DNA of 64,000 nucleotides, taken from the NCBI GenBank assembly GCA_965153355.1, contig OZ231128.1:36642001-36706000 (forward strand). Direction: 5' to 3'. Of the stretch, positions 11,565 through 23,344 are shown one piece after another. Numbering within the stretch: position 1 is the first letter of the stretch; each line of letters opens with the position of its first letter. Position numbers and translations under genes: made by a program. The notes beneath the pieces are model-generated. The model had not been told where the DNA came from and did no database searches. It saw only the letters and a list, made by a program, of their open reading frames with translations. This DNA comes from Flaccisagitta enflata (taxonomy: Eukaryota; Chaetognatha; Sagittoidea; Aphragmophora).

Positions 11565-12000
11565 AGGGATGAACTCCTGTAGAAAGTGTCCGTCTGTCCA
11601 TCCATCCGTCCATTTGTCCCCTTCCAGGCCCTCTCAGGCCTGATATCCCAGCCCTCTCAGGCCTGAAATCTGGCCTCTCAGGCCTGAAATCTACCCTCTA
11701 AGCCTCTCAGGCCTGAAATCTATTTTTCAAGTCTAAAATCTGCCCTCTCAAGCTCTAAATCTGCCCTCTTAGGCCTGAAATTTGCCCTCAGGCCTGCAAT
11801 CTGTCCTCTCAAGCTTTAAATTTTCCCTGTAGATTCAAGGCTTGGTAGGGGAAGATGGGCCTGAGAGGTGTTCAGGCCTGAGGTAGGTTTCAGGCCTGAT
11901 AGGGCAGGGTGGAGGCCAAGAGGACCTGTGGAGAGGATGGATGGATGAATGGATGGACAGATGGACGGAGGAATAAACAAAGTCCCCTGTGTTCTGGGAC
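11565..12000. mobile_element. Foldback element FB-b, degenerate
   Basis: The left side has GAACTCCTGTAGAAAG, a GTCC run and then CTCAGGCCTGAAATCTG units to about 11830. The right side has inverted units, a GATGGATG run and AAAGTCCCCTGTGTTCTGGG. The outer GGGCAGCGGCC words are lost. Confidence 0.7.
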
Positions 12001-12694
12001 TGAATAGTCATAAAAGCGTTAGATAGTCCAGCGATACCAGTGCCCTGCTTAGGTAGGTTGTGCTTGAGATTGAGGGGGAGCAGGCAGCGGCCCCGAAGAA
12101 GTCGATGACCTATGCTTTCACACATATGGGGAATTTTCTCCTTCTCCTCCTGGCAATTGAGATTTGGGTCTTTAGGCGGAGATTTAGGCCGGAAGGCTGG
12201 GATTTAGGCCTGGTGGCTGATTTTGAGCCTAGAGGCTTAGATTAGGGTCAGGAGGCAAGGATTTGGGCCTTAAGGTTGGGATTTGGGCGTTGGAGGTGGG
12301 ATTGGGGCCTTAAGGCTGGGAGAGAGGCTCTTAGGCTGGGATTGGGGCCACAAGGCTGGTATTGGGGCCTCCAGGTTGAGATTTAAGCATTTAGGCTGGG
12401 ATTTGGGCCTGAAGGCTGATATTTGGGCCTCCAGGATTGGATTTGGGTGTCCAGGATTAGATTTGGGCCTTGGGGATGGTATCTGAGCCTCAAAGACGTG
12501 ATTTGAGCCTCAAGGATGGGATTTGGGCTTTGAGGCTAGGACTTGGGCCTCACGGCTGGGATTTGGGCCTCGAGGCTAGGATTTGAGCGGGGGGGGGGAC
12601 GGACGGACGGAGAAGGAGAAGAAGGAGGAGAAGGAGAAAATTCCTCATATGTGTGAAAGCATAGGTCATCGACCCCTTTGGGGCCGCTGCCCAA
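12001..12694. mobile_element. Foldback element FB-c with 20 bp GGCTGGGATTTGGGCCT array
   Basis: Inverted ends of about 65 bp: GGCAGCGGCCCCGAAG...GATGACCTATGCTTTCAC (12088-12155) and the mirror sequence at 12614-12694. Between them about 20 units of roughly 20 bp (GGCTGGGATTTGGGCCTNNA) run in one direction (12160-12590). A GGTCAGCGATACC-like leader precedes the left end. Confidence 0.85.
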
Positions 12695-12719
12695 AAGTAT
12701 TTTTGAGGTTTTAGAGCAG

Positions 12720-12925
12720 GCTCGAGGCCTTGAGGCTAGATTTGAGGCCTTGAGTGCTGATTTGAGGCCTGAAGAGCTAATTTGAGGCCTGGAGGACTGA
12801 TTTGAGGCTTGAAGGGCTGATTTGAGGCCTGGAGGGTTGATTTGAGGCCTGGAGATCTGATTTGAGGCCTAGAGAGCTGATTTGAGGGCCTGAGGCCTGA
12901 GAATGCTGATTTGAGGCCAACCAGG
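12720..12925. repeat. 20 bp minisatellite GATTTGAGGCCTGGAGGGCT (foldback-type)
   Basis: About ten direct units vary mainly in the GGAGGGCT portion. They follow FB-c directly and end in a GATGGATG tract, as in other foldback copies. Confidence 0.85.
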
Positions 12926-13002
12926 GGGGGGTTTGACAGAAGGATGGATGGATGAATGGACAGACATCTGGAAATTCCCCCGTGTCCTGGAGGACGTGAA
13001 CA

Positions 13003-13495
13003 ACAGGTTGCCCATGGGCAATATGTGGTCAGCGATACCCATTGCCCTGCTTTGCAATATTGTAAATTGGAATGAGAGGCAGGGCAGTGTCTGTTTGTCT
13101 GTCTGTCCCCCCAGGCCCTCTCAGGCCTGAAATCTGCCCTCTCTGGCCTGAAATCTGACCTCTCAGGTCAAAAATCTGCCCTCTCAGGCCTGAAATCTGC
13201 CCTCTCAGGCCTTGAATCTGAGAGGGCAGATTTAAGGCTCCTGAGGACAGGTTTCAGGCTAGAGAGGGTAAGTTTTTGGCCTGAGAGGGCAGATTCAAGG
13301 CCTGAGAGGGCAGACTTCAGGCCTGAGAAGGCAGAATTTGGGCCTGAGAGGGCAGATTTTAGGCCTGAGAGGGCAGATCTCAGCCCTGAGAGTGTAGATT
13401 TCAGGCCTGAGAGGGCTTGGGGGGGACAAACAAACGAACGAACAAAACTCCCCTGTGTTCTACATAACTTCGTCCCCTTCAAGGACGCTGCCCAA
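13003..13495. mobile_element. Foldback element FB-e with head-to-head 21 bp arrays
   Basis: The leader CAACAGGTTGCCCATGGGC...GGTCAGCGATACC matches FB-a closely. Left-arm units lie at 13112-13210 and right-arm inverted units at 13211-13420, followed by CAAACGAACGAACAAAA, CTCCCCTGTGTTCTAC and GGACGCTGCCC. Confidence 0.85.
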
Positions 13496-13507
13496 AAACT
13501 GGCAAGC

Positions 13508-13575
13508 GGTTAAAAGTCCCCCAGTGTTTTACAGAATTTTGTTCCCTTCAGGGCCACTGCTCAAACAACAGATGA
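13508..13575. mobile_element. Solo foldback right end
   Basis: AAAAGTCCCCCAGTGTTTTACAG followed by TTGTTCCCTTCAGGGCCACTGC is a lone copy of the foldback right end, without an array. Confidence 0.7.
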
Positions 13576-13726
13576 ACAAATACACAAATAAGACCTCAAA
13601 AATAGATGTTAAGATCCATGGATGAATCTAAAGTTAAGGTCAGACTGTGAAAAAAGGTGATGGTGGTCTTAGGGTAATGCTCATGTTTGATAGGTCATTT
13701 TTTAACAGATTCACTAAAAGTTGGGA

Positions 13727-13934
13727 ATAGGTGATGCAGGGTCACAATATCAGGGGTTGGATGCCCCTGCCTACGACCCAGCCTCCCCTCGACCCAACCT
13801 CCCCTCCACGCATACACAACACACGCAAGAAGCATCTAAAACGCAATTCCACTTTTTGACTCTTGATGAACTGACAGATGGACCAGCGGCCAGACAGACA
13901 AAGCCTCTTGAAGAGTTGCATGTCTGCAATTGAT
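13727..13934 (+). mobile_element. Hairpin-capped element, family B, decayed
   Basis: Has the B cap remnant GATGCAGGGTCACAATATC and a B core with CTTTTTGACTC. The 3' end is AAAGCCTCTTGAAGAGTTGC, then a mutated hairpin (GTTGCATGTCTGCAAT). The SIR is deleted. Confidence 0.7.
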
Positions 13935-14269
13935 AATCATAGAAGGTCTTTAAAAAGGAACCAATCTGGTATTTCTAGCTTTATTTGTGCAAAAATTCTG
14001 AGCATAACATGTAGAACTGCTGAAAAAGGGGAAACTTCATAAGCCTAAAAAAACATCCTAAATCTCCATAAAGTTGGTCATGTTAAATGGTTATAATTTA
14101 CCTATTTTTGAGCGGATTTACAAAAAAATCAGTGACAGTAGGAAAGCTCTCAAAAAAATCTTTCAATTGGGACCAATCTGGCATTTCTAGCTTTTTCTGT
14201 TCAAAAGTTATAGGGAAAACGAGGTGGGTTGTCAAAAAAATGGCAGAATTCAATAACCTGTACCAGAAG

Positions 14270-14500
14270 GAAGTTAGAAACGTAAATATTTTGAAAATTT
14301 CCAAACCGATTTTTTCGTTTTTGGTAAGGAATTGCTCAGAAATACATAAATAATGGAAAAAACATAGTCGCCAGGCTTGAACATTTTTAAAAAGTTATAC
14401 CAGCTTCAAAGAGGGTGTGGGCATTTAGAAACGGCCCCAAAAAAACACCAAAAAATGGCTATTTTTGGGTATTTTTGGCCAAAATTTTGTACTTAGATGG
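14270..14500. repeat. Segment X, inverse copy
   Basis: AAACCGATTTTTTCGTTTTTGG through CAGCTTCAAAGAGGGTGTGG is the reverse complement of 10510-10640. The next piece, CCAAAAATGGCTATTTTTGG, resembles 24120-24165 reversed. Confidence 0.65.
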
Positions 14501-14511
14501 AGGCCAAGTGT

Positions 14512-16556
14512 TTAAATTCATAGTTGGGTATACTTCAAGATGTGAGAGACCAGTAAAACAAGAATCATGATGATGGGGCTACTGTGGGGTACCTAAAAAG
14601 GCTCAAAAAGGGCCCCTAAAGCAAAAACTTAATAGTTTTTTTTTCATTGTGGTTACAAAAATGATTGGAATGGATTCAAATTTGAGTTGGAAGTTCCTAA
14701 TAAATGCAACTACCATCATGCAAAAAATTGTGGCCCTCCTTAAATGACTTCATAGGAAAATTTGGCCCCAAAAACCAAAAATCGCTCCAAAAAAATCGGG
14801 TTTTTGAGTTCATTGACCTAAAAACAACATTTAAAGGTCAGGGTCCCCCAATTTTTTTTTCTCTTTTGCTAATATAAGATGTTTGGAGCTTCCAAAAAAA
14901 ATTTCAGGTCATATTTCCAAGAACTGACTGAGATATGACCATTTGAAGTGACGTGGTAAAATTTAAAAAATGGCGAAAATGACTATTTCTGGGGATTTTT
15001 AGAAAAAATTAAGTGCAAAAAGGGGTCCCAACAGTTTTAATTCATGATTGGGTACACTTACAGGGGCTAATACTTGGAACGGGATTTGAAGGAAGTTATA
15101 AGTGGCTGATGTCAGGAAGCCACTTGTTTCATTTTGCGTTACTCTATTACAGCAAGAAAACCCACCACAATATATTTTTTGGATTGCTCACATGAATCCT
15201 TGTTTTAAAAAGGACAAATACTTATTTGTGAGGACATGTTTCCTTTAAAAGATAATTTCTTTGCTGTTTTTGACCAATTAAGCCAAATTTTCCTATGAAG
15301 CCATTTAAGGAGGGCCAAAAAATCATGCATGATTGTAGTTGCATTAATTGGGAACTTCCATTTCCATTTTTGTAACCACAATGAAAAAAAAAAATATTTT
15401 TTTTGCTTTATGGGCCCTTTTTGGGCCTTTTTAGGTACCCCAAAATAGCCCCTTTGTCATGTTCCTTATTTTCCTAGTCCCCTATATCTTTAAGTGATCC
15501 TAAATATGAATTAAAACTATTGGGACCTCTTTTTGTACTTAAAATTTTCAAAGAATCCCCAAAAATGGCTATTTTTGCCGTTTTTCAGTTTTACCATGTC
15601 ACTTCAAATGGTCATATCTCAGTCAGATCTTGGAAATATGACCTGCAATTTTTTTTGGAACCTCCAAACATCTTATATTAGCAAAAGAGAAAAAAGAATT
15701 GGGGGACCCTGACCTTTAAATGTTGTTTTTAGGACAATGAACTCAAATACCTGATTTTTTTGGAGCAATTTTTGTATTTTTTCGCCAAATTTTCCTATGA
15801 AGTCATTTAAGGAGGGCCACAATTTTTTTCCATGATGGTAGTTGTATTTATTAGGAACTTCCATTTCAAATTTGAAGGCATTCCAATCATTTTTGTAGCC
15901 ACAATGAAGAAAAAACTCATTTTTTTCGCTTTAGGGGCCCTTTTTGGGCCTTTTAGGTACCCCACAATAGCCCCATCATTATGATTCTTGTTTTCCTAGT
16001 CTCTCACATCTTTAAGTGTCCCCAATCATGAATTAAAACTGTTGGGACCCCTTTTTGCACTTAATTTTTTCTAAGAATCCCCAAAGATTGTCATTTTCGC
16101 CAATTTTTAATTTTACCACGTCACTTCAAATGGTCATATCTCAGGCAGTTCTTGGAAATATGTCCTGAAATTTTTTTTGGAACCTCCAAACATCTTATAT
16201 TAGCAAAAGAGAAAAAAAACTTGGGGGACCCTGACCTTTAAATGTTCTTTTTAGGTCAATGAACTCAAAAACCCGATTTTTTTGGAGCGATTTTTGGTTT
16301 TTGGAGCCAAATTTTCCTATGAAGTCATTTAAGGAGGGCCACAATTTTTTGCATGATGGTAGTTGCATTTATTAGGAACTTCCAATTCAAATTTGAAGGC
16401 AATCTAATCATTTTTGTAGCCACAATGAAAAAAAAACTATTAAGTTTTCGCTTTAGGAGCCCTTTTTGAGCCTTTTTAGGTACCCCACAATAGCCCCATC
16501 ATCATGATTCTTGTTTTACTAGTCTCTCACATCCTGAAGTATACCCAACTGTGAAT
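14512..16556. repeat. About 2 kb inverted repeat with tandemly repeated right arm
   Basis: The left arm (14512-15060) reappears inverted at about 16010-16556, from GTATACTTCAAGATGTGAGA down to GCAAAAAGGGGTCCCAAC. The right side is a tandem series of about 0.5 kb units: the word TCCTATGAAG starts at 15291, 15793 and 16315 (spacing 502 and 522). A 230 bp unique spacer (15060-15290) is the loop. No coding frame was seen. It may be a palindromic transposon with a duplicated arm. Confidence 0.8.
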
Positions 16557-17309
16557 TTAGGGGAAGGAATGGTTATTGAAACAGCATATTATATGCCTAT
16601 TTAGTGCCCCCTAAATGAAACCATGGTCTTGGTTGCCTGGTCCGAGTTCTCTACTCTGAGATAAATATATAAAGTCATACTAAAAGTGCGGAGTCGTCCA
16701 ATTTGAATACATGAGTTGAAAGCCCTTCTTCCAAGCTTTGTTGACCAACCAACAGACCAACCGACTCCGCACTCAAAGGTATACTTTTTCAACCAAAAAA
16801 AATTTTACAGCATAATTTTGTTGTCCAACATTAGCTCTACCGATAAGCTAGGCTCAGCAATCATGTAGGGTAAATGAGACTTTCCTCGCAAGTGATGCTC
16901 GGCTCTTGCCACAATGACGAGTTAGCGATGTAACCATGCAAGGGAATCGAGATAAAAAATGATACCTAGAACTTTGAGGTTCAGATAATACTTGCTCCTT
17001 CCATTTTCCTTCTGAGTAAATTTTCCCTCTCAATTTTTTAAACGTTGCTTCTGTTTGCTTCAAAGCTCATTTTACATCCGTTCATCTTCGCAATTTTCTT
17101 CTTCGTCATTATATTTTAACTTGCCACGAAAATTTGAAAGAAACTCCAGTTGCCGACGGTACAACCAGCCGTCCTCCGATTGATTGCGGTAGATGCAGAT
17201 CATCCAAGAAATAAGTATCCGGCGATGTGAATTCGATTTCAAGATAACTACGGCATTTGCGACATAAGAACATGGAACATTCGCGAATCAAGCGCTTTTG
17301 AGACGTAAT

Positions 17310-17455
<146 letters not shown>

Positions 17456-17459
17456 ATTG

Positions 17460-18420
17460 AAATAGCTGAGCTTATGACAAGTTTTGATACTTTTCTCACA
17501 CTTATATCGACTCAAACATGAACTTATGGCAATTTCTCCTATAAAGTGGGCCAGCTGAAAAACATGATTTGGCAAGCAAAAAAACACAGTTTTCTCCCAC
17601 CAATCATTTTGTTGATAATAATAGCTGTTCTGACACGTCCCCAAGTGTCTACCATACATGCTTCATAATCAAGATTTTGATAGATTAGGTGGCCACAAGT
17701 AGAGCCAAATAAGCCTATTTTCCCTGTCACACTTGTGTCACATTTCATATCTACTATGATAAAGACACCAAGAAATTGTCAAGCCTATCTAACTATGGGT
17801 CATTTTTGTACCATTACTATCCCTAAAGAAACACCAAAAATTTCATGGTGATCGGTGGTCATTTACTATGGAAAAAGTTTGCTCATAGTTGATTTGTCAA
17901 ATATGAAAAAATATTCAATCTTGATATAGAAATATGCTGTACACAAAAAGCATATTTTTATGTGTGATGGAAAATTTCTTTTTTTCCCCTGTTTAGTAAA
18001 GACATAACCCATGTTACATGCCAAATTTCAGACCTTCATGTATGTTCTAGCCGGAGATATTGATTTTTTATAAAAGTATATCGAGTTAACACCTTGTCAC
18101 ATATACACGTTTTTCAAAAAATCATGATTAAACATGTTTAAAGACTTTAAGTGATTTTTTCAGTGTGACTTGAAAAAGTATCAAATTTTGAGCCTAGAAC
18201 CAAAATTTCAGGCTGATAGAACACACACATCATTGAATTATATTACACACACAATTAACTCAATCAGGCACTCAAATTTTGCCGGCCCGGTTTATAGGAG
18301 AAACTGCCTTATAGCAGTCATAACTCTTATAGAATTGAAGAAAGGATTAAAACACTTTTTTCTTGTCTGCTTTGTGACTGATTATAAGAATTGAAATCAT
18401 ACAGACTGTAAGTCGATCGG
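17460..18420. other. Non-coding stretch with weak inverted repeat
   Basis: A/T-rich sequence with no credible frame. TTTCTCCTATAAAGTGGGCC (17533-17552) and an inverted, diverged match at 18282-18305 suggest an old palindromic element. It contains repeated AAATTTCA words (see findings). Confidence 0.4.
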
Positions 18421-18436
18421 GGAACAACTTGCGACG

Positions 18437-18607
18437 ATGGCGAAGGAAATCCGGAAGAAACGCGCCACTGAAGATTGGTTCAACACCCAGACAGCAAAAG
18501 ACGGCGCCCTAAGAGGAAGGATCGGCGCTACAATGAACAGGAGTGGCCCTACGCCTGCTCAGGACGGCGTCGTCGAAATGAAGGCCAACGTCGATACCAA
18601 ACAAGAA
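18437..18607 (+). CDS. Possible coding remnant, unknown
   Basis: An ATG-initiated frame gives about 57 charged residues (MAKEIRKKRATEDWFNTQTA...) in sequence that is more GC-rich than its surroundings. It then runs into a family B-like element at 18608 and a long (CA)n, which the frame renders as meaningless His-Thr. No family is recognised. It could be a broken exon or chance; upstream sequence gives no promoter or splice evidence. Confidence 0.2.
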
Positions 18608-18920
<313 letters not shown>

Positions 18921-18929
18921 AAATAAAAT

Positions 18930-19419
18930 CTCACAAAGGAAAATGCGACGGCAGTGACGCCCGTGGAGAAGAGTACAACGCCAATCGTGGGAACGACGGA
19001 AGTACATGCAGCGCGGATGGCAGGCAAAGCGGCTCTTATGAAGACGAATGCCACGCCAATCAAGCCGAGCTAGTAACAACGTAGAGATGTGCGGCGCCGA
19101 TGGAAGAAAGGAGGATGCTTCGCTCGTCGATGGTAAAGGAAGAAGAGACGCCAAAAGTGGCAACGACGGAGAAAAGCGCGACACCAATGGAACAAAGGAA
19201 GACGCCGTAAATGCTTCGCCGTAAACGCCGTAAACGCGTTGCCGATGGAGTAACGGGCTACGCCGGTAGTGGAAAAAAAGACAGCAACGGTGGAGCGGAT
19301 CATCAAGAATCGGATCAACAACATTTGGGAGAGCCGGTAGACGATACCGGAAAGGAAGCGCTGGAAGGAGGAAATGCTCGAAAGACGACGGAGACGCGAT
19401 CGAAGCGATGCGTCGATAC

Positions 19420-19420
<1 letters not shown>
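18930..19420. other. GC-richer unclassified segment
   Basis: Contains recurrent words (GACGCCG, ACGCCAATCG, GGCAACGACGG, ACACCAATGGAAC) like a decayed long-unit repeat. Minus-strand frames give hydrophobic stretches such as IGVVLFSTGV and IGVALFSVV. I cannot tell a broken gene from an old minisatellite. Confidence 0.35.
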
Positions 19421-19421
<1 letters not shown>

Positions 19422-19477
<56 letters not shown>

Positions 19478-19780
19478 AAGAGGAAAGAAAGAAAGAAAGA
19501 AGAAGAAAGAAAGAAAGAGAAAAGAAAGAAGAAAGAAAGAAAGAAAGAACAAAAGAAAGAAAGAACAAATGAAGAAAAGAAAGAAAGAAAAAAGAAAAGA
19601 AAGAAAAGAAAGAAGAAGAAAGAAAGAAAAGAAAGAAAAAGAAAGCAAGAAAGAAAGAAAGAAAGTACGAATGAATGAATGAATGAATGAATGAATGAAT
19701 GAATGAATGAATGAATGAAAGAACGAATGAAAGAACCAATGAAAGAACAAAGAACAAAAGAAAAATAAAGAAAGAAAGAA
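19422..19780. repeat. (GA)n, (GAAA)n and (GAAT)n complex
   Basis: (GA)n at 19422-19473, GAAA-rich units at 19480-19665, (GAAT)n at 19671-19720, then GAAA variants up to the start of a family B element. The minus strand would give meaningless Ser/Phe/Leu runs. Confidence 0.93.
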
Positions 19781-19986
19781 ACAAGTGACGCGGGGTCACA
19801 ATATCGTTGCGGACGGGTGGGCAGGGGCATCCAAGCCCCATCCACACTCCAACCCACCTCCAACACTCATTCATACACAAAAAGTATCGAAAACGCTCGT
19901 TTTCAACTCAATCACCATGACGGACCGACCAACCAACCGACGGACGGACAAAGCCTCTTATAGAGTTGCGTGTCCGCAACTAAAAA
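19780..19986 (+). mobile_element. Hairpin-capped element, family B, intact reference copy
   Basis: AACAAG, cap GTGACGCGGGGTCAC, SIR GTTGCGGAC (19806-19814), GGGTGGGCAGGGGC, core with ATCACCATGACGGACCGACC, then AAAGCCTCTTATAGA and the hairpin GTTGCGTGTCCGCAAC (19965-19980) followed by TAAAAA. SIR and hairpin arm are fully complementary. Confidence 0.95.
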
Positions 19987-20159
19987 CAAGGATGAAAAAG
20001 AGAGAGAGATTGAGATAGAAAGAGAAAGGAAGAAAAAAAAAAAGAAAGAAAGTCAATCAGAGTGGCAGAAAAAAAGGATAATCAAATAGAACGCCGAAAC
20101 AAAGAAATAAAAGAAAAAAAAAACAAAGAGAAAGATAGAAAGAAAGAAGGAAAGAAAGT

Positions 20160-20169
20160 GAAAAAGGAA

Positions 20170-20258
<89 letters not shown>

Positions 20259-20272
20259 AAGAAAGATAGAAA
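20160..20272. repeat. (GAAA)n microsatellite
   Basis: About 110 bp of GAAA/GAAAGA that abuts the truncated cap of the next element. Confidence 0.95.
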
Positions 20273-20466
20273 GATACACGGCTACCGAGGTCGCGTGCGG
20301 TGGGCAGGGGCCATGATTGAGGTCAGTGGAACATTTGGGCAGGAGCAATGAGGCCAAAATCCCCATTAACGCCGAGAAAGTATAGTGTAACGGACAGACG
20401 GACCAACGGACCGACGGACGGACCGACAAAGCAGGGTGTAGAGTCGCGTAGCACGCGACTAAAAAG
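20272..20466 (+). mobile_element. Hairpin-capped element, family A, cap truncated by (GAAA)n
   Basis: AACAAGGCCGG is replaced by GAAA repeat; the copy starts GATACACGGC. The SIR survives as GGTCGCGTGCGG. The 3' hairpin GTCGCGTAGCACGCGAC and TAAAAA are perfect. Confidence 0.88.
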
Positions 20467-20556
20467 AACAAAGTTCGATGACGTTTATCCTACAATATTA
20501 TGTAGTGTAACATCTGGACAAGGATTACATAAAAGCTTTACACAGGCGATTTTTCT

Positions 20557-20771
20557 AACAAGTGACGCGGGGTCACAATATCGTTGCGGACGGGTGGGCA
20601 GGGGCATCCGAGCCCTATTCACACCCCAACCCACCTCCAACACTCAAACATACACAAAAAGAATCGAAAACGCTCGTTTTCAACTCGATCACCATGACGG
20701 ACGGATGGACCGACGGACGGACGGACAGACGGACAAAGCCTCTTATAGAGTTGCGTGTCCGCAACTAAAAA
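20557..20771 (+). mobile_element. Hairpin-capped element, family B, intact
   Basis: Almost identical to 19780-19986 outside the GGAC core, with about ten substitutions. Cap, SIR and hairpin are intact. The close identity suggests recent spread or local duplication. Confidence 0.95.
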
Positions 20772-20954
20772 CGGACAACTCTATCTGTAACCGTTAGGTT
20801 AAAGGAAAACATGATCCCTGTAGAAGATCACTTTTTGATTCAACTTTGGGAAAACATGGATTGGCCTTCGCCAAATGTGCGTTGGCGTCTTTCTAAAGAT
20901 TTGAAGTCTCAACGGAAGAATTTGCTTTATCAGGAACAATACCGACACTCGGGA

Positions 20955-21112
20955 GAACAAGGCTGGATACACGGCAACCCTAGTCGCGTGCGGGTGGGCA
21001 GGAGCAGTTCTCGAGAAGGTCACTTTGGTATCTGGGCAGGAGCCGTATGCTCAAAAAGCTCAAAAACGCGGAAAAAGTAAAAAGGGGACCGACCGACCAA
21101 CCGACCAACATA
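20955..21112 (+). mobile_element. Hairpin-capped element, family A, 3' truncated
   Basis: AACAAGGCTGGATACACGGC, AGTCGCGTGCGGGTGGGC and the core with GACCGACCGACCAACCG are present. At ACATAGC the copy is cut and joined to a foldback end, so the 3' hairpin is missing. Confidence 0.88.
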
Positions 21113-21212
21113 GCCTGAGAGGGCTAGGGGGGACGAACGGACGGACGGAATGACGAGCGAAAGTCCCCCTGTGTTCTACAGGACTTTGTCCCCTTTGGGG
21201 CCGCTGCCCAAA
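21113..21212. mobile_element. Solo foldback right end
   Basis: CTGAGAGGGCTAGGGGGG, a GGAC run, then AAAGTCCCCCTGTGTTCTAC and GGGGCCGCTGCCC: the complete consensus-like right end of the FB-a type. Confidence 0.85.
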
Positions 21213-21449
21213 AACAAGTGACGCGGGGTCACAATATCGTTGCAGACGCTCAACCCCCATCCACACCCTCGCCCACCCCAAACGCACTCACGTATACAGA
21301 CAATCACAATGGCAGCACCAAAATTGTAACTTGTCAACTCGATCACCATGACGGATCGACAGACCGATGAAATTACAGACCCACGGACAAACAGAGGGAA
21401 GGAGAGAGGGACAAAGCCTCTTAAAGAGTTGTGTGTCCGCAACTAAAAA
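21213..21449 (+). mobile_element. Hairpin-capped element, family B
   Basis: Perfect cap GTGACGCGGGGTCAC, a shortened SIR region (GTTGCAGACG) and a B core. The 3' hairpin GTTGTGTGTCCGCAAC has one G-U-type change. It starts immediately after the foldback end. Confidence 0.9.
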
Positions 21450-21564
21450 GTGAACAGGGCTTTTATCCAGATGAGGCTACCTCCTCCTTTCTCCTCCCCC
21501 CCACCCAATTGAAACGATGCAGCAAATACGCAATTACGGCATCGTGAGCGAGCGAAAATTCGAC

Positions 21565-21615
21565 CAAGGCTGGATACACAACTATTTTGGTTGCGCCATG
21601 CACTAGTGCCCACAG
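21565..21615 (+). mobile_element. Family A 5' fragment
   Basis: CAAGGCTGGATACACAAC and TTGCGCCATGCACTAGTGCCC are a decayed cap and SIR region. Confidence 0.5.
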
Positions 21616-21747
21616 ATTTTCATTCCCAGTTAGCCAGTTTGTTGCCTAAGGTTGCAGTACAGTGTCTCATTAAAGCGTGCTACTTGGAACAAAAGGAAAA
21701 TATGTAATCATAGGCAAACCAGACAGATGGTTGTTAGAGTTGGGCAA

Positions 21748-21898
21748 TTTTTAGTCACGGACACGCGACTCTATACCTTGCCGTGTCGGTCAGTCGGTAA
21801 GTCGGTAGGTCGGTCCGTTAGGAATTTTGTTGAATTCTGAGTGGTTACTGCTCCTGCCCAACCGTCCGCTACTGGATTGCTGTGTATCCGGCCTTGTT
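21748..21898 (-). mobile_element. Hairpin-capped element, family C
   Basis: 3' hairpin AGTCGCGTGTCCGTGACT (one change), TACCGACTTACCGACTG core, GAGCAGTAACC, SIR AGTAGCGGAC and cap GGCCGGATACACAGC. Changes in SIR and hairpin are independent, so this copy is decaying. Confidence 0.85.
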
Positions 21899-21905
21899 TT
21901 CCCTT

Positions 21906-22180
<275 letters not shown>

Positions 22181-22205
22181 TTGCTTCATGTTTCGAACAT
22201 ACACG

Positions 22206-22647
22206 GGGGATTTTTCTGTTTGTTGGTCAGTTCGTCACTCCATAATGATCAAGTAGGAAAGTGCAAAACTGCCCATCTCTGCCCCTCCCCTTTTTTCTTC
22301 AACGATATTGAAAATTTTGTAATCCAAGGTATGACGCTCCGTTTATCCATCCCTTAGTCTGTTAGTCTGTCACGCTCGAGTTAGAAAGTGTAAAATTGTG
22401 CATTTGAAAGGCCGTGTGTGTTTGTTTGTGTCATTTATGTGTAAAAACTCGCCTGAAAGGGGGTGGACACAGAAGAATATATACCCCTGTCTAAGGCCCG
22501 TTGGTCCATCCGCTATGATCGAGTAAAAAAAGTGTTGAAACGCGCATATCCGCTGCCCCCCCCCTCCTGCAACTAAATTGTAACCTCGGGTTAGTTGTTT
22601 CTCTACCGGATCGCAGAGTTACATGTATTAGGGACAATGCCAAGAGA

Positions 22648-22696
<49 letters not shown>

Positions 22697-22876
22697 GCAA
22701 GCACTTCACCCAAACAGATCGAGAATAACATTTTGTCTCGGGTGGAAAAAGTTTCCTTAGACCTGCCTTTATTTCAAACTCCTCGCTGTGAACAAGTCTA
22801 ATGGAGCTAAACCGCGCATCTGGTCCCCCCCCCTTTTTGCCTGCCATGACAACGTAATCCCAGGTTACTTGTTGCT
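22206..22876 (-). mobile_element. Run of degenerate family B hairpin-capped elements
   Basis: Three further decayed B copies in the same orientation: 22206-22330 (ATGATCAAGTAGGAAAGTG), 22335-22605 (TCACGCTCGAGTTAGAAAG, later CGCGCATATCCGCTGCC) and 22790-22876 (ACCGCGCATCTGGT, TCCCAGGTTACTTGTT). A (CA)n at 22650-22692 lies within the cluster. Confidence 0.55.
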
Positions 22877-22995
22877 GTCCAGAGATATTTGGGGAGGGGT
22901 GCTAATATGCGTTTGTGCATCTCAGATCAATGGACGGACAAATAGACAAATCCATTTATAAAATGGCTTGCGCGAAAGTTCAATGAATGGAGCTA

Positions 22996-23120
22996 TAGAT
23001 ACTATATATGGCTACCCAAGTCAAATGCGGGTGAGCAAGAACAGTAATGAAATAGGCTTACCCAAGAATTTGGGCAGGGGTAGTTGTGTAAAAACCGTCT
23101 ATAAAAGCCTAAAAAGAGTG
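22996..23120 (+). mobile_element. Degenerate family A element
   Basis: ATATATGGCTACCCAAGTCA, AATGCGGGTGAGCAAGA and TTTGGGCAGGGGTAGT follow the order of family A 5' sequence. No 3' hairpin was found. Confidence 0.5.
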
Positions 23121-23237
23121 GTCAGCAATTTCAAGGAGGACCAAAATTAGGAAGTTTTTGGCGAGAGAATTTTGATGCGGAACACGACGTTGAATTTTCA
23201 TTGGCATCATTGGTTTTTTATATTATCTTGTATCGAA

Positions 23238-23275
23238 AGAATACGCATCTAGTGGACATCTCTTGGCCATGTTAC
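23238..23275 (-). mobile_element. D-type 5' fragment
   Basis: On the minus strand it reads ACATGGCCAAGAGATGTCCA then TAGATGCGTATTC, the same cap as the long D element at 6510. Confidence 0.5.
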
Positions 23276-23344
23276 TGTGCTGTACTTCTATCTAAATATA
23301 CAAAGGATATTGTTTTACAAGACTCACTTCCAGTAACCATCAAC

